DNA of 64,000 nucleotides from JAJDTQ01 sp965204235 (GTDB lineage: Bacteria; Desulfobacterota; Binatia; UBA9968; JAJDTQ01): NCBI GenBank assembly GCA_965204235.1, contig OZ241979.1, forward strand, positions 186,001 to 250,000, given 5' to 3'. The translations under genes were made by a program, and so were the position numbers. The notes under the pieces are model-generated. The model was not told the origin of the DNA, searched no databases, and was given only the letters and a program-made list of their open reading frames with translations. Below are positions 52,034-60,141 of the stretch, in pieces (position 1 is the first letter of the stretch; each line of letters begins with the position of its first letter).

Positions 52034-52809
52034 CAGGACTGTCCCTCCAGCACCGAGAAGAACTCCCGGACCAGCTCCTTCTCCAGGTCGAACAGGCGCG
52101 GGTCCTCGGGTTGCCGGGGCCGCGGCAGGTCCACGTGGACGTGTCGGAAGATCCGCGCCGGCTTCGTGCTCATCATATAGACGTTGTCGGACAGATAGAC
52201 CGCCTCCCGCAGGTCGTGGGTGACGAACAGGATCGTGGTCCTGGCCCGCTCGAGGATGTCCATCAGGTCCATGCGCATCTTCCGCGCGGTGATCTCGTCC
52301 AGATGGCTGAAGGGCTCGTCCATGAGCAGGATGTCGGGCTCGATGGCCAAGGCGCGCGCGATGGCCACCCGCTGCTGCATGCCCCCCGACAGGTTGAGAG
52401 GGTAGTTGGGTTCCTGTCCGGCCAGCCCCACCATGTCGAGGTACCGGCCCACACGGTCCCGCCATTGCTCGCGCGGCACCGCCTGGGCCTCCAGCGCGAA
52501 CCGGATGTTGTCCTCCACCGTGAGCCAGTTGAGGAGACGGGCGCTCTGGAACACGTAGCCGACGTGGGCGGAGCCGTCCGGGTACTGGGCCGCGGGGTGG
52601 ACCGTGACGCTTCCGCCGTTCTCCTGCTCGATGCCCGCGATGACGTTCAACAGCGTCGATTTGCCGCAACCGGACGGACCCACGAGGCTGGCGAACTCCC
52701 CCTCCTTCACGTCCAGGCTCACCGCGTCGAGCACCACGAAATCCGCGCCGCCGCCCGGAGCCGGAAACTTCTTCGTCAAACCCTGTACCTGAACGACCGT
52801 CGAAGCCAT
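52033..52809 (-). CDS. ABC transporter ATP-binding protein (SsuB/TauB-like)
   Basis: 258 residues. Walker A G-P-S-G-C-G-K-S-T, signature L-S-G-G-M-Q-Q-R-V-A-I-A-R, Walker B I-L-L-M-D-E-P-F and switch V-T-H-D-L-R-E-A. The start at 52809 (MASTVVQVQGL) fits the family better than one ten codons upstream. Energises import through the two neighbouring permeases. Confidence 0.93.
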   Translation of the reverse strand: MASTVVQVQGLTKKFPAPGGGADFVVLDAVSLDVKEGEFASLVGPSGCGKSTLLNVIAGIEQENGGSVTVHPAAQYPDGSAHVGYVFQSARLLNWLTVEDNIRFALEAQAVPREQWRDRVGRYLDMVGLAGQEPNYPLNLSGGMQQRVAIARALAIEPDILLMDEPFSHLDEITARKMRMDLMDILERARTTILFVTHDLREAVYLSDNVYMMSTKPARIFRHVHVDLPRPRQPEDPRLFDLEKELVREFFSVLEGQS

Positions 52810-52894
52810 GAACGACACCTGTGTTGGAATGATACGCAACCTGCGCGGGTCCGGCGGCGGTGCGCGCCGCCGCGCATCCGCACGGCGCAGGCGG

Positions 52895-53659
52895 CTAGGT
52901 GGCCACCTGATGCCGCCACTGGAAGGCGCGCCTCTCCCAGAACCGGAACAACAGCACGTCCACCAGGACCATGAAGACCATGAAGCTCACGCCCCACGCG
53001 AGCATCATGTCCACCCTGGTGTCCTCGAAATGGTAGATCAGTTTCTGGCCGACCCCGCTGCTCACGGCGAAGGCTTCCCCCACCAGGGCGATCTTCCACG
53101 ACAGCGAAAGCGCGATCCGCATGGACGAGAAGAGGTAGGGCAGAAGCTGCGGGACGATGACCTTGCGGACGATCAGGTGGCGGTTGGCCTTATAGACCTT
53201 GGCCATGTCGATGACTTCCTTGTCGATGGCCTTGGTCCCTTCCCACACGTTGAGGGCCACGAAGGGGAACACGATGAGCACGGTGGTGAACACCGGCCCG
53301 ACGTCGGAAAGACCGAACCACAAGACCGCCAGGAAGGCCCAGCAGACCGCGGGGAAGGTCAACAGGACCATGATCCAGCCGTCCAGGAACGCCTCCACGT
53401 GCCGGTGGAGTCCCATGACCAGACCGGCGACGCCGCCGATGACCATGGAGCAGGTGAGCCCCAGTATGATACGGCGCAAGGTATCCCAGACCACCCCGTA
53501 GCTCGCGGGGTCCGAATACACCACGAGGAGCCGGCTGAAGAGCTCCTCCGGTCCCGGCAGGAACGCCGGCAGGAACAGCAGCGACACCGCCTTCCATACG
53601 AGGAGGAACGCCAGGAACGTGAGGACACCGGCTGCGAGACCGGGTTTGCCCTTGATCAT
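52895..53659 (-). CDS. ABC transporter permease (taurine/nitrate type), first
   Basis: 254 residues, six TM helices, with the EAA-like loop W-E-G-T-K-A-I-D-K-E-V-I-D-M-A and V-P-Q-L-L-P-Y-L-F. About as similar to the permease at 51257 as expected for an old duplication. Lies between the binding-protein gene and the ATPase. Confidence 0.88.
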   Translation of the reverse strand: MIKGKPGLAAGVLTFLAFLLVWKAVSLLFLPAFLPGPEELFSRLLVVYSDPASYGVVWDTLRRIILGLTCSMVIGGVAGLVMGLHRHVEAFLDGWIMVLLTFPAVCWAFLAVLWFGLSDVGPVFTTVLIVFPFVALNVWEGTKAIDKEVIDMAKVYKANRHLIVRKVIVPQLLPYLFSSMRIALSLSWKIALVGEAFAVSSGVGQKLIYHFEDTRVDMMLAWGVSFMVFMVLVDVLLFRFWERRAFQWRHQVAT

Positions 53660-53750
53660 GAGGTGAGCCTGTCGGAGTTGGAATGGACGTGGGTCCGGGC
53701 GCCCGGGCGCAGCCAGAGCCGGCTCCGGGGCCCGGACGCCGCGCCGTCGG

Positions 53751-54746
53751 CTAATTGAGGATCAACCCGTGCTTCTTCTTGTCCGGGACCGTGTCCAGGA
53801 CGCCTCTCCGCTTGGCCATCTCGAGGAAGTCCCATTGCGCGTCCACCGTCTCCCTGTCCCACTTGGCCAGGAAGATCTTGCCTTTCTGCAGCCAGTCCCT
53901 GTAAACGCCCGCTTCGGCCTCGTTCTGGATACCCGTCACCTTGGCGAACTTGGCCTCGGCCTGGTCGAAGTTCTTCGGGTCCCTGAGCCAACGCATGGAC
54001 GCCATGACCGCAGTCGTAAAGTTCTTCGCCCGTTCCCGGTCTTCGTCCACCCACTCCCGCCAGCACACCAGCGGAGCGGACCATACGATGGGTTGACCCG
54101 CCTTCTGCTTCCAGTACTCGTTGGGCACGAACACCGACCGGTACTTGTCGGGCTGGGACGCGGCCCGGACGGTGAGCGAACTGATGTTGAACATGGAGTC
54201 CACGTCGCCCCGGCCCAGCAACGCCAGCAGCGCAGGGGCCGCGGCCTGGACCAGCTCCATGTCCTTCTTGTCGATGACGTCGATGTCGTGGCCGTCCATG
54301 ATGACCGCCCGGGTGGCCTTGAAAGCGCCCGCGCCGGTGGACCAGGTGCCGAACTTCTTGCCCCGCAGGTCTCCGATGGACTGCACCGGGCTGTCCTTCT
54401 TGACGAAGACTTCCTGCATCACGGTCAGCCCGCCTCCGATGATCACGAAGTCGAGCCCCTTGGTGATCCGGGCGATGGCCGCGGTGCCGGCGTAGGAGGA
54501 GCAGGGCACTTCCTTGGCGGGCAGGGCGGCCATGTGCCCCTTGAAGGGTCGCACGTCCACGTCCGCGTCGATGCCGTGCTTCTCGAAGATGCCGGCCATC
54601 TCTCCGGCCAGGTAGAGCATGGAAATGATGCTGTTCCGGCCCGCGGTGACCTTGATCTTGTGAAGGTGTCCTGCGGCGGCCGCCTCGCAGGCCATGAAGC
54701 CCACCAGGGCCATGGCCAACAGCCCCGTCCGTCTGTAGCGTTTCAT
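53751..54746 (-). CDS. ABC substrate-binding protein (NMT1/THI5-like)
   Basis: 331 residues. A signal peptide of about 23 residues (R-T-G-L-L-A-M-A-L-V-G-F-M-A-C-E-A-A-A-A) is followed by the two-lobe NMT1-type fold: Y-L-A-G-E-M-A-G-I-F-E-K-H-G-I near residue 45 and L-R-G-K-K-F-G-T-W near 130. The class binds sulfonates, nitrate, pyrimidine or aromatic compounds; the ligand cannot be told. Head gene of the importer operon with a clear promoter. Confidence 0.87.
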   Translation of the reverse strand: MKRYRRTGLLAMALVGFMACEAAAAGHLHKIKVTAGRNSIISMLYLAGEMAGIFEKHGIDADVDVRPFKGHMAALPAKEVPCSSYAGTAAIARITKGLDFVIIGGGLTVMQEVFVKKDSPVQSIGDLRGKKFGTWSTGAGAFKATRAVIMDGHDIDVIDKKDMELVQAAAPALLALLGRGDVDSMFNISSLTVRAASQPDKYRSVFVPNEYWKQKAGQPIVWSAPLVCWREWVDEDRERAKNFTTAVMASMRWLRDPKNFDQAEAKFAKVTGIQNEAEAGVYRDWLQKGKIFLAKWDRETVDAQWDFLEMAKRRGVLDTVPDKKKHGLILN

Positions 54747-54814
54747 GTTCTACCTCCTTTGCTTGGGCGCGTTGGTGAGCGGAGCGTTCGTCCCGCCTCT
54801 TCACGTGAGACAGG

Positions 54815-54843
54815 ACCCTAGTTGGTGGCGTGCGCTTTGTCAA
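54815..54843 (-). promoter_or_regulatory. Promoter for the NMT1-type ABC operon
   Basis: Minus-strand TTGACA (54843-54838), a 17-nt spacer and TAGGGT (54820-54815), about 70 bases before the ATG at 54746. The best canonical promoter in the window. Confidence 0.6.
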
Positions 54844-54873
54844 TGGTTCGACGCGCCCCCGATCCACCACCGA

Positions 54874-54890
54874 AAACGTCAACCTCTGGA
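54874..54890 (+). promoter_or_regulatory. Shared leader motif of GT-C genes (distant copy)
   Basis: AAACGTCAACCTCTGGA, an exact 17-base match to 31008 and 33268, here 161 bases before the start of the sixth GT-C gene and without the GGAGACAG continuation. A chance match of this length in the window is very unlikely. The 305-base gap 54747-55051 also holds the operon promoter above and the element remnant below. Confidence 0.55.
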
Positions 54891-55001
54891 CGGATCGACC
54901 TCGCCAAACCCCGCCGTCCTTCCTCCTGTCCTTCTTCCCGGTACTGGAATCCCGACAGCCCGTGCCGCATAATGCTTGGCTCTCCCGGTTGTTGCGTCGG
55001 A

Positions 55002-55036
55002 GGGGAGTGTCACGACCCGCACGAAATCCTGAAGCG
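55002..55036 (+). repeat. Remnant similar to the 496-bp element
   Basis: About 35 bases (GGGGAGTGTCACGACCCGCA, then CGAAATCCTGAAGC) that match part of the MITE-like element (B copy, about 40724-40758) with a handful of differences. No terminal repeats are present here. It could be a decayed insertion fragment. Confidence 0.5.
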
Positions 55037-55051
55037 CCGGAGAAGACGACG

Positions 55052-57427
55052 ATGACGACCCGCTTGGCGCCGCTGTGGCGCGTCCCGTTCCCGGTGTGGG
55101 CGCTGGCGGTCTGCCTGCTGTTCGCAGCCGTGGGCGTTGCCGTCTTCGACGACTACGGCATGGGGGCGGACGAAGTGACCCAGCGCAGCATCGGACATGC
55201 GACGGTCCGGGCGTGGGGGGGAGGGGGGAGGGGAGACGCGCTGTCGATAGCCTACGACAGGTTCTATGCGAGCGCGTTCGAGGGTTTCCTCGCTTTGGCC
55301 GAGCGCCTCCTGGGGCTGGACGACAGCCGCAGCGTCTATCTCGCACGCCATCTCCTCACCCACCTGTTCTTCCTGGTCGGAGGGTTCTTCTGCTCCCTGC
55401 TCGCCTACCGTCTCTTCGACAGCCGACTGCTCGCACTCTTCGCCCTGGTCCTCTTCCTCCTCCATCCCCGGCTCTACGGCCACTCCTTCGTCAACTCCAA
55501 GGACATCCCCTTCCTCGTCATGTTCATGCTCTCCCTCCATCTCGTCCACCGGGCCTTCCGCAGGGACACGATCGGAGCCTTCCTCTTCTGCGGGGCCGCG
55601 GTGGGACTGCTCACCAACCTCCGCATCATGGGCGTGATGCTGTTCGCCGCAGTCCTGGCCATGCGGGCGTGCGACTTCTTCCAGGCCTCGGAACCCCGGG
55701 AGCGCAAGCGCCTCGGCACCACCGGGGCAGTCTTCCTGATCGCCGGCGCCCTGACCCTGTACGCCACATCCCCCTGGCTCTGGCGCAACCCGTTCGAGTT
55801 CGTCACGGGCTTGGCGGTATTGTCCCGATACCCTCTCCACATCGTTTCGCTCTTCCAGGGCGAACTGGTTCGGTGGCCGGAGATCCCGCCCCACTACATC
55901 CCCGTCTGGGTCGCCATCACCACCCCGCCCGTCACCCTCCTGCTCAGCCTCGCCGGCGCGGCTTCCGTGCTCCGCTCCCTGTGGGACCGCCCCCGCCACG
56001 CCCTCCGCAACACCGACCTGCGCTTCGCCTTGCTGCTCGTCGCGTGCGCGGCCTCGACCGTCCTTGCCGTCGTGGTCCTCGGTTCCAACATCTACGACGG
56101 GTGGCGCCACGTCTATTTCCTCTACGCGCCCCTGTGCCTGCTGGCCGTGTTCGGCCTCCGTTGGCTGGCCTCCGTTGGCGGACGGCCCTTGCTGCGGAAG
56201 GGAGTCTATGTGGCTGCCGCGGCGGGGGTGGCCGTTGCCGCGGTCGAAACGACCTCCATCCATCCCTACCAGGCGCTCTATTTCAACTTCCTGGTGGACC
56301 GCCGCACGCCCGAGCGCCTGCGCAGCCGGTACGACATGGACTACCTGGGGATCGCCTTCCGCGAAGGGCTGGAACACCTGCTCCGGCGCCATCCCTCCTC
56401 ACCCGTGTACCTGGGACGCTCGAGGCTGCATCGGACTCGTATCGGGTTCGCGAACCTGAGGATCCTTCCTCCGGCGGACCGGCGAAGGATCGTCCGCGGA
56501 GCAGGGGAGGGACGGTGGCCTGACTATTACGTTTCCGGCAACTTCTCCTTCCTCCGCAAACAGGGGAGGGCCAGACCCTACGGACCGCCCTTCGCGCCCA
56601 TCGTCCACGCCCGCAAGCTCTACGACAACACCATCCTCACGGTCACCGCGGCCGACCCCTCCCTGGTGGACCGGGCCGCCGCGGACGCCTATCGGGAAAC
56701 ATACCGCTCCCTCGTCTCCACCACACCGGTCGCACGTTCGGACTTCCACCTCTACCTCGACGGCAAGACCCTCACCTACCTGAGGGAGCCGTGCCGCCCC
56801 CGGGACGTCCGCGACCCCTTCTCCCTGCGCGTCTTCCCCGTCCGAGTCCACGACCTCGCCCACTACCACCGCCGGAAGGGCTTCGAACCACTGCCTTTCG
56901 AGTTCTCCCGATACGGCGTTCGCATCGACGACAAGTGCCTGCTGCGGCTCCGGCTGCCGGACTACCCCGTCCGCGCCATCGAAACCGGCCAGATGAAACC
57001 CGCGTCCGGCAGACTCTGGAGGGCCGCCGTCCGCCTGTCTCCCGACGGCGTGGCCTCTGCCAAGGTCCGGGAAGGGCCGTTCCCCGGGGCGTCGGCGAAG
57101 CCCGCCGCGGAATCGCACTTCGACCTCTACCTCGACGGGGATACGCTGGCCTACGTCAGGGAGCCGTGCGCCAGGGAGGACGCCACCACGCCTTTCTTCC
57201 TGCATCTGGTCCCCCGGGACGAAGCCGACCTTCCCTCCCACAGAAAGCCCTGGGGCTACGACAACCTGGACTTCAGTTTCCGTAAGGCCGGCGCGCTCCT
57301 GGACGGGAAATGTCTGGCGATGGTCGAACTCCCCGGCTATGAGATCGCCCGCATCCGCACGGGCCAGTTCCTCAGAGCCTCTGGCCGGAGGACATGGGAG
57401 GCGGAAGTTGACCTCCGGCGCCCCTGA
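55052..57427 (+). CDS. Divergent GT-C-type protein with duplicated C-terminal Cys module
   Basis: 791 residues, GGAG RBS before the ATG. About a dozen TM helices with an early acidic loop (M-G-A-D-E-V-T-Q-R) placed as in PMT/ArnT-like GT-C enzymes. The membrane part is only distantly like the five array proteins. Its C-terminus carries the same two-cysteine module twice: residues about 561-647 (L-R-E-P-C-R-P-R-D, D-D-K-C-L-L, I-E-T-G-Q) and about 685-772 (V-R-E-P-C-A-R-E-D, D-G-K-C-L-A, I-R-T-G-Q). The module is thus independent of the membrane sequence. Probably an envelope glycan or lipid glycosyltransferase; substrate unknown. Confidence 0.72.
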   Translation: MTTRLAPLWRVPFPVWALAVCLLFAAVGVAVFDDYGMGADEVTQRSIGHATVRAWGGGGRGDALSIAYDRFYASAFEGFLALAERLLGLDDSRSVYLARHLLTHLFFLVGGFFCSLLAYRLFDSRLLALFALVLFLLHPRLYGHSFVNSKDIPFLVMFMLSLHLVHRAFRRDTIGAFLFCGAAVGLLTNLRIMGVMLFAAVLAMRACDFFQASEPRERKRLGTTGAVFLIAGALTLYATSPWLWRNPFEFVTGLAVLSRYPLHIVSLFQGELVRWPEIPPHYIPVWVAITTPPVTLLLSLAGAASVLRSLWDRPRHALRNTDLRFALLLVACAASTVLAVVVLGSNIYDGWRHVYFLYAPLCLLAVFGLRWLASVGGRPLLRKGVYVAAAAGVAVAAVETTSIHPYQALYFNFLVDRRTPERLRSRYDMDYLGIAFREGLEHLLRRHPSSPVYLGRSRLHRTRIGFANLRILPPADRRRIVRGAGEGRWPDYYVSGNFSFLRKQGRARPYGPPFAPIVHARKLYDNTILTVTAADPSLVDRAAADAYRETYRSLVSTTPVARSDFHLYLDGKTLTYLREPCRPRDVRDPFSLRVFPVRVHDLAHYHRRKGFEPLPFEFSRYGVRIDDKCLLRLRLPDYPVRAIETGQMKPASGRLWRAAVRLSPDGVASAKVREGPFPGASAKPAAESHFDLYLDGDTLAYVREPCAREDATTPFFLHLVPRDEADLPSHRKPWGYDNLDFSFRKAGALLDGKCLAMVELPGYEIARIRTGQFLRASGRRTWEAEVDLRRP

Positions 57428-57451
57428 ACCACTCGCCGCGACTCGCACTCG

Positions 57452-58849
57452 TCACGACTCGCGGTCCCGTTTCAGGTACTCATCCAGGTCGATCTTCCGC
57501 CACAGTTCCGGGTCCGGCTCGATCCTGGTCTCGAACTCCTTCTCCACCGGTCGGGTGGCGTCGATGACCAGGTGGGTGGTCATGGGACCCCGGCCGGTCC
57601 GGGCCTCGTTGTAGGAGACCGGGTCGAGGTGGGCGCCCTTGACCCCCGGCAGGATCAGCAGGTCCCGGTCGGCCACCATCCGGGTGTTGACGGCCCAGGC
57701 CACTTCCCGTTCGTCGTAGATGTCCACGTCGTCGTCCACCACCACCGCGGTCTTGGCGTAGTTGTCGGTTGCCACCGCCACCAGGCCCGCCTGCTTGCCT
57801 TCTCCCGGAACCCTCTGCTGCAACGATACGTAGGTGCCCAGCCAACCCATGACGTTGACCGCCTCGAGGGTGGGGAACTGCGCGCGCAGCCGGTCGTAGA
57901 GGGCCATCTCGGCGCTGATGCTGGGGGCCAGGTTGTGCTCCCGGTGGGCCGAGTCCAGGTGGTGGTAGATGGCGTCCCGGCGCATGGTGACCGCGCTCAC
58001 GTCGATGACGTAGCAAGGCTTGTCGCCGACGCCGTAGTACCCCAGGTACTCGGCGTAGGGGCCGTCCGAGGCCATGACCGTGGGGTCGATGGTCCCTTCG
58101 ACGACGATCTCCGCTTGCGCCGGGACCGGCAGGTCCACGGTCTCGCCCCTGACCACCTCCAGGGGTTCCCCCAGATAGCCGCCCATGAGGTCGAACTCGA
58201 CCACCCCCTTGCCCAGGGACGCCTGGAGCACCGCGGAATGGTGGCCGATGACCAGGGCCACCTCCATGGGCCGGCGCAACTCGGCGCAGCGCCGCGCGAT
58301 GTAGGCGCCGTCGTTGCCGGGGTTGATCATGCAGCCGAGCCGGTTCCGGCCCATCACCATATGACGGTAGATGCCCGCGTTGGGAACCCCCGTGTCCGGC
58401 CATTTGGCGATCATGAAGCCCGCGCTGACGTACTTGCCCGCATCCAGCCTGGAGTTGTGGACGATGGGGAGCACGCCCAGGTCCGCGGCCTCGCCCAGGA
58501 GCTTTTCCTCCTTGACCGGCGCGTCCGCTTCGGCCACCCATCGGGGATCCTCCCGCCGGGCGAGCTTCCTGCGCAGCACGTCGTAGATCTCCACCCGGGT
58601 CATGCGCCGGGGGTCGCAGCCGAGACCCAGGGCCAGCAGCTCGAAGGAGCCGAACAGGTTGGTCACCAGCGGCAGCCGGCTGCCGCGGATCTCGGGACAA
58701 TAGACCACCGGGTTGCGTCCCTGGCTCGCCAGCTTGTGCTGGACGACGCTGACTTCGAGGTAGGGGTCCAGCGGCTTCGCGACCTCCACGTAGTTGCCGG
58801 GTCCCGTATCCCGTACCAAACGAAGGAAATCCCTCAAGTTCGGGTTCAT
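57452..58849 (-). CDS. UbiD family (prenylated-FMN) decarboxylase
   Basis: 465 residues from the ATG at 58849. Family blocks: the early N-L-F-G-S, the metal/prFMN region N-A-G-I-Y-R-H-M and M-I-N-P-G-N-D-G-A, and the acid-base segment G-D-G-P-Y-A-E-Y-L-G-Y-Y/M-A-S-D-G-P-Y-A-E. Decarboxylates unsaturated or aromatic acids using prenylated FMN; a UbiX partner is not in the window. Downstream of, and in line with, the LLM gene (71-base gap). Convergent with the sixth GT-C gene. Confidence 0.9.
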   Translation of the reverse strand: MNPNLRDFLRLVRDTGPGNYVEVAKPLDPYLEVSVVQHKLASQGRNPVVYCPEIRGSRLPLVTNLFGSFELLALGLGCDPRRMTRVEIYDVLRRKLARREDPRWVAEADAPVKEEKLLGEAADLGVLPIVHNSRLDAGKYVSAGFMIAKWPDTGVPNAGIYRHMVMGRNRLGCMINPGNDGAYIARRCAELRRPMEVALVIGHHSAVLQASLGKGVVEFDLMGGYLGEPLEVVRGETVDLPVPAQAEIVVEGTIDPTVMASDGPYAEYLGYYGVGDKPCYVIDVSAVTMRRDAIYHHLDSAHREHNLAPSISAEMALYDRLRAQFPTLEAVNVMGWLGTYVSLQQRVPGEGKQAGLVAVATDNYAKTAVVVDDDVDIYDEREVAWAVNTRMVADRDLLILPGVKGAHLDPVSYNEARTGRGPMTTHLVIDATRPVEKEFETRIEPDPELWRKIDLDEYLKRDRES

Positions 58850-58920
58850 AAGTCGCCGTCCCTTCCAAGCTCGGCTCCGCCTTCGGCGGTCTGCGGCAAG
58901 ATCCCCGAAACCATGAGAAG

Positions 58921-59931
58921 TCAGCCCTGCACCAGCGGCAGGACCTCGGCAACGAAACGGCGGATCTGGGCCAACTGGTCGTGGGCGGTGAAGCGCAGGA
59001 CCGGGGTGGTGACGCCCATGTCCAGCCATTCCCGGATGAGGGCCGCGCACTCCTCGGGGGGGCCGTGGGCGAGCCAGAGCCGGATGACGTCGTCGGTGGG
59101 CCAGGAGGGGGTGTAGTACCGGCGGAAGTAGTCCTTCGACTCCTCCCAGGCCGTCCGCTTGTGGTCGTTGACGTTGACCATGGCGTGGAGACAGGTCTCG
59201 AACCGGCCCAGGTCCCGGCCTCGTTGCGCGGCCGTTTCCTGCAGGAAGTCCCATCGGCGGCGGAACTCGTCCGGCGCCACCGCGTCGGTCATGTAGCCGT
59301 CGCCCAGACGCACCACCCGCTCCAGGGCGCGCTTCACCAGGGGGCCGTCCGCCAGGGGCCGCCGCGGGTTGACCGCGATCCAGATGGGGCAGGGGCGTTG
59401 CACCGGCTTGGGTTGGACGTCGTAGTCCTCCAGTGTGTAGAAGCGCCCCCGGTGGCGGACCTTTCCGTCGCCCCACAGCGCGCGCAGCAGCGCCACCCCT
59501 TCCTCCAGCCGCGGGACCCGCTCGCCGGAGGTCTGCCCGAAGGCCCGGATCTCGGGCTCGTGGCCGCCGCCGATGCACGCCCCGAGCACCGTGCGGCCGC
59601 CGGACACGTGGTCCAGGCTGGCCCACTGGATGGCCAGCTCCACCGGATGGCGCAACGGAAAGGTCGCCATGCAGATGGTGCCCAGCCGCACCCGGCGGGT
59701 GCGCGCGGCGAGGTTCGACAGCATGACGATGGAGTCCAGGCGGGGTTCGTGGATGAAGCTGTCGCCGACCCACACGGACTCGAAGGCGCCGGACTCCTCG
59801 GCCAGGGCCGCGGCCTCGAACAGGTCGCCCACCGTGGCGAGCCCGAACAGGACCCCGCGGTTCGGAAGGCTGAGACCCCATCGTACAGGCAGGTCGCGCA
59901 TGGTTCCGGTCACCCGGAGCTTGTCTAACAT
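58921..59931 (-). CDS. LLM-class flavin-dependent oxidoreductase
   Basis: 336 residues, luciferase-like TIM barrel. Visible: W-G-L-S-L-P-N-R-G opening, E-S-V-W-V-G-D-S-F, R-V-R-L-G-T-I-C and A-S-L-D-H-V-S-G-G-R. Could use F420 or FMN; the sequence does not decide. The ATG at 59931 is used, with 59901 possible. Transcribed away from the peptide-type ABC operon, with UbiD behind it, suggesting oxidation then decarboxylation of one substrate (inference). Confidence 0.88.
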   Translation of the reverse strand: MLDKLRVTGTMRDLPVRWGLSLPNRGVLFGLATVGDLFEAAALAEESGAFESVWVGDSFIHEPRLDSIVMLSNLAARTRRVRLGTICMATFPLRHPVELAIQWASLDHVSGGRTVLGACIGGGHEPEIRAFGQTSGERVPRLEEGVALLRALWGDGKVRHRGRFYTLEDYDVQPKPVQRPCPIWIAVNPRRPLADGPLVKRALERVVRLGDGYMTDAVAPDEFRRRWDFLQETAAQRGRDLGRFETCLHAMVNVNDHKRTAWEESKDYFRRYYTPSWPTDDVIRLWLAHGPPEECAALIREWLDMGVTTPVLRFTAHDQLAQIRRFVAEVLPLVQG

Positions 59932-60141
59932 CAAACGGCCCCGAAGCGGAAGCCGGTTCGAGGCCCGCGGCGCATGGCCCGGGAACCTCGAAAACCCTGT
60001 TTGCATTCCAGACCGGAGGCGGGTAGGGTGCAGGTTTTCCTGGTCTGTTGGACGAGGAAGGGGAGGCGGTTCTCCCCCGCGCGGCCGTTCCAGGACCGCG
60101 CCGGACGGCTCCAACAGTCGCTTCAACCGGAGGTTGCATCC

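Noticed and set aside
57436..57464. Short inverted repeat between the sixth GT-C gene and ubiD
   Set aside because: Only a six-base stem, and it overlaps the ubiD coding end; too weak to call a terminator.
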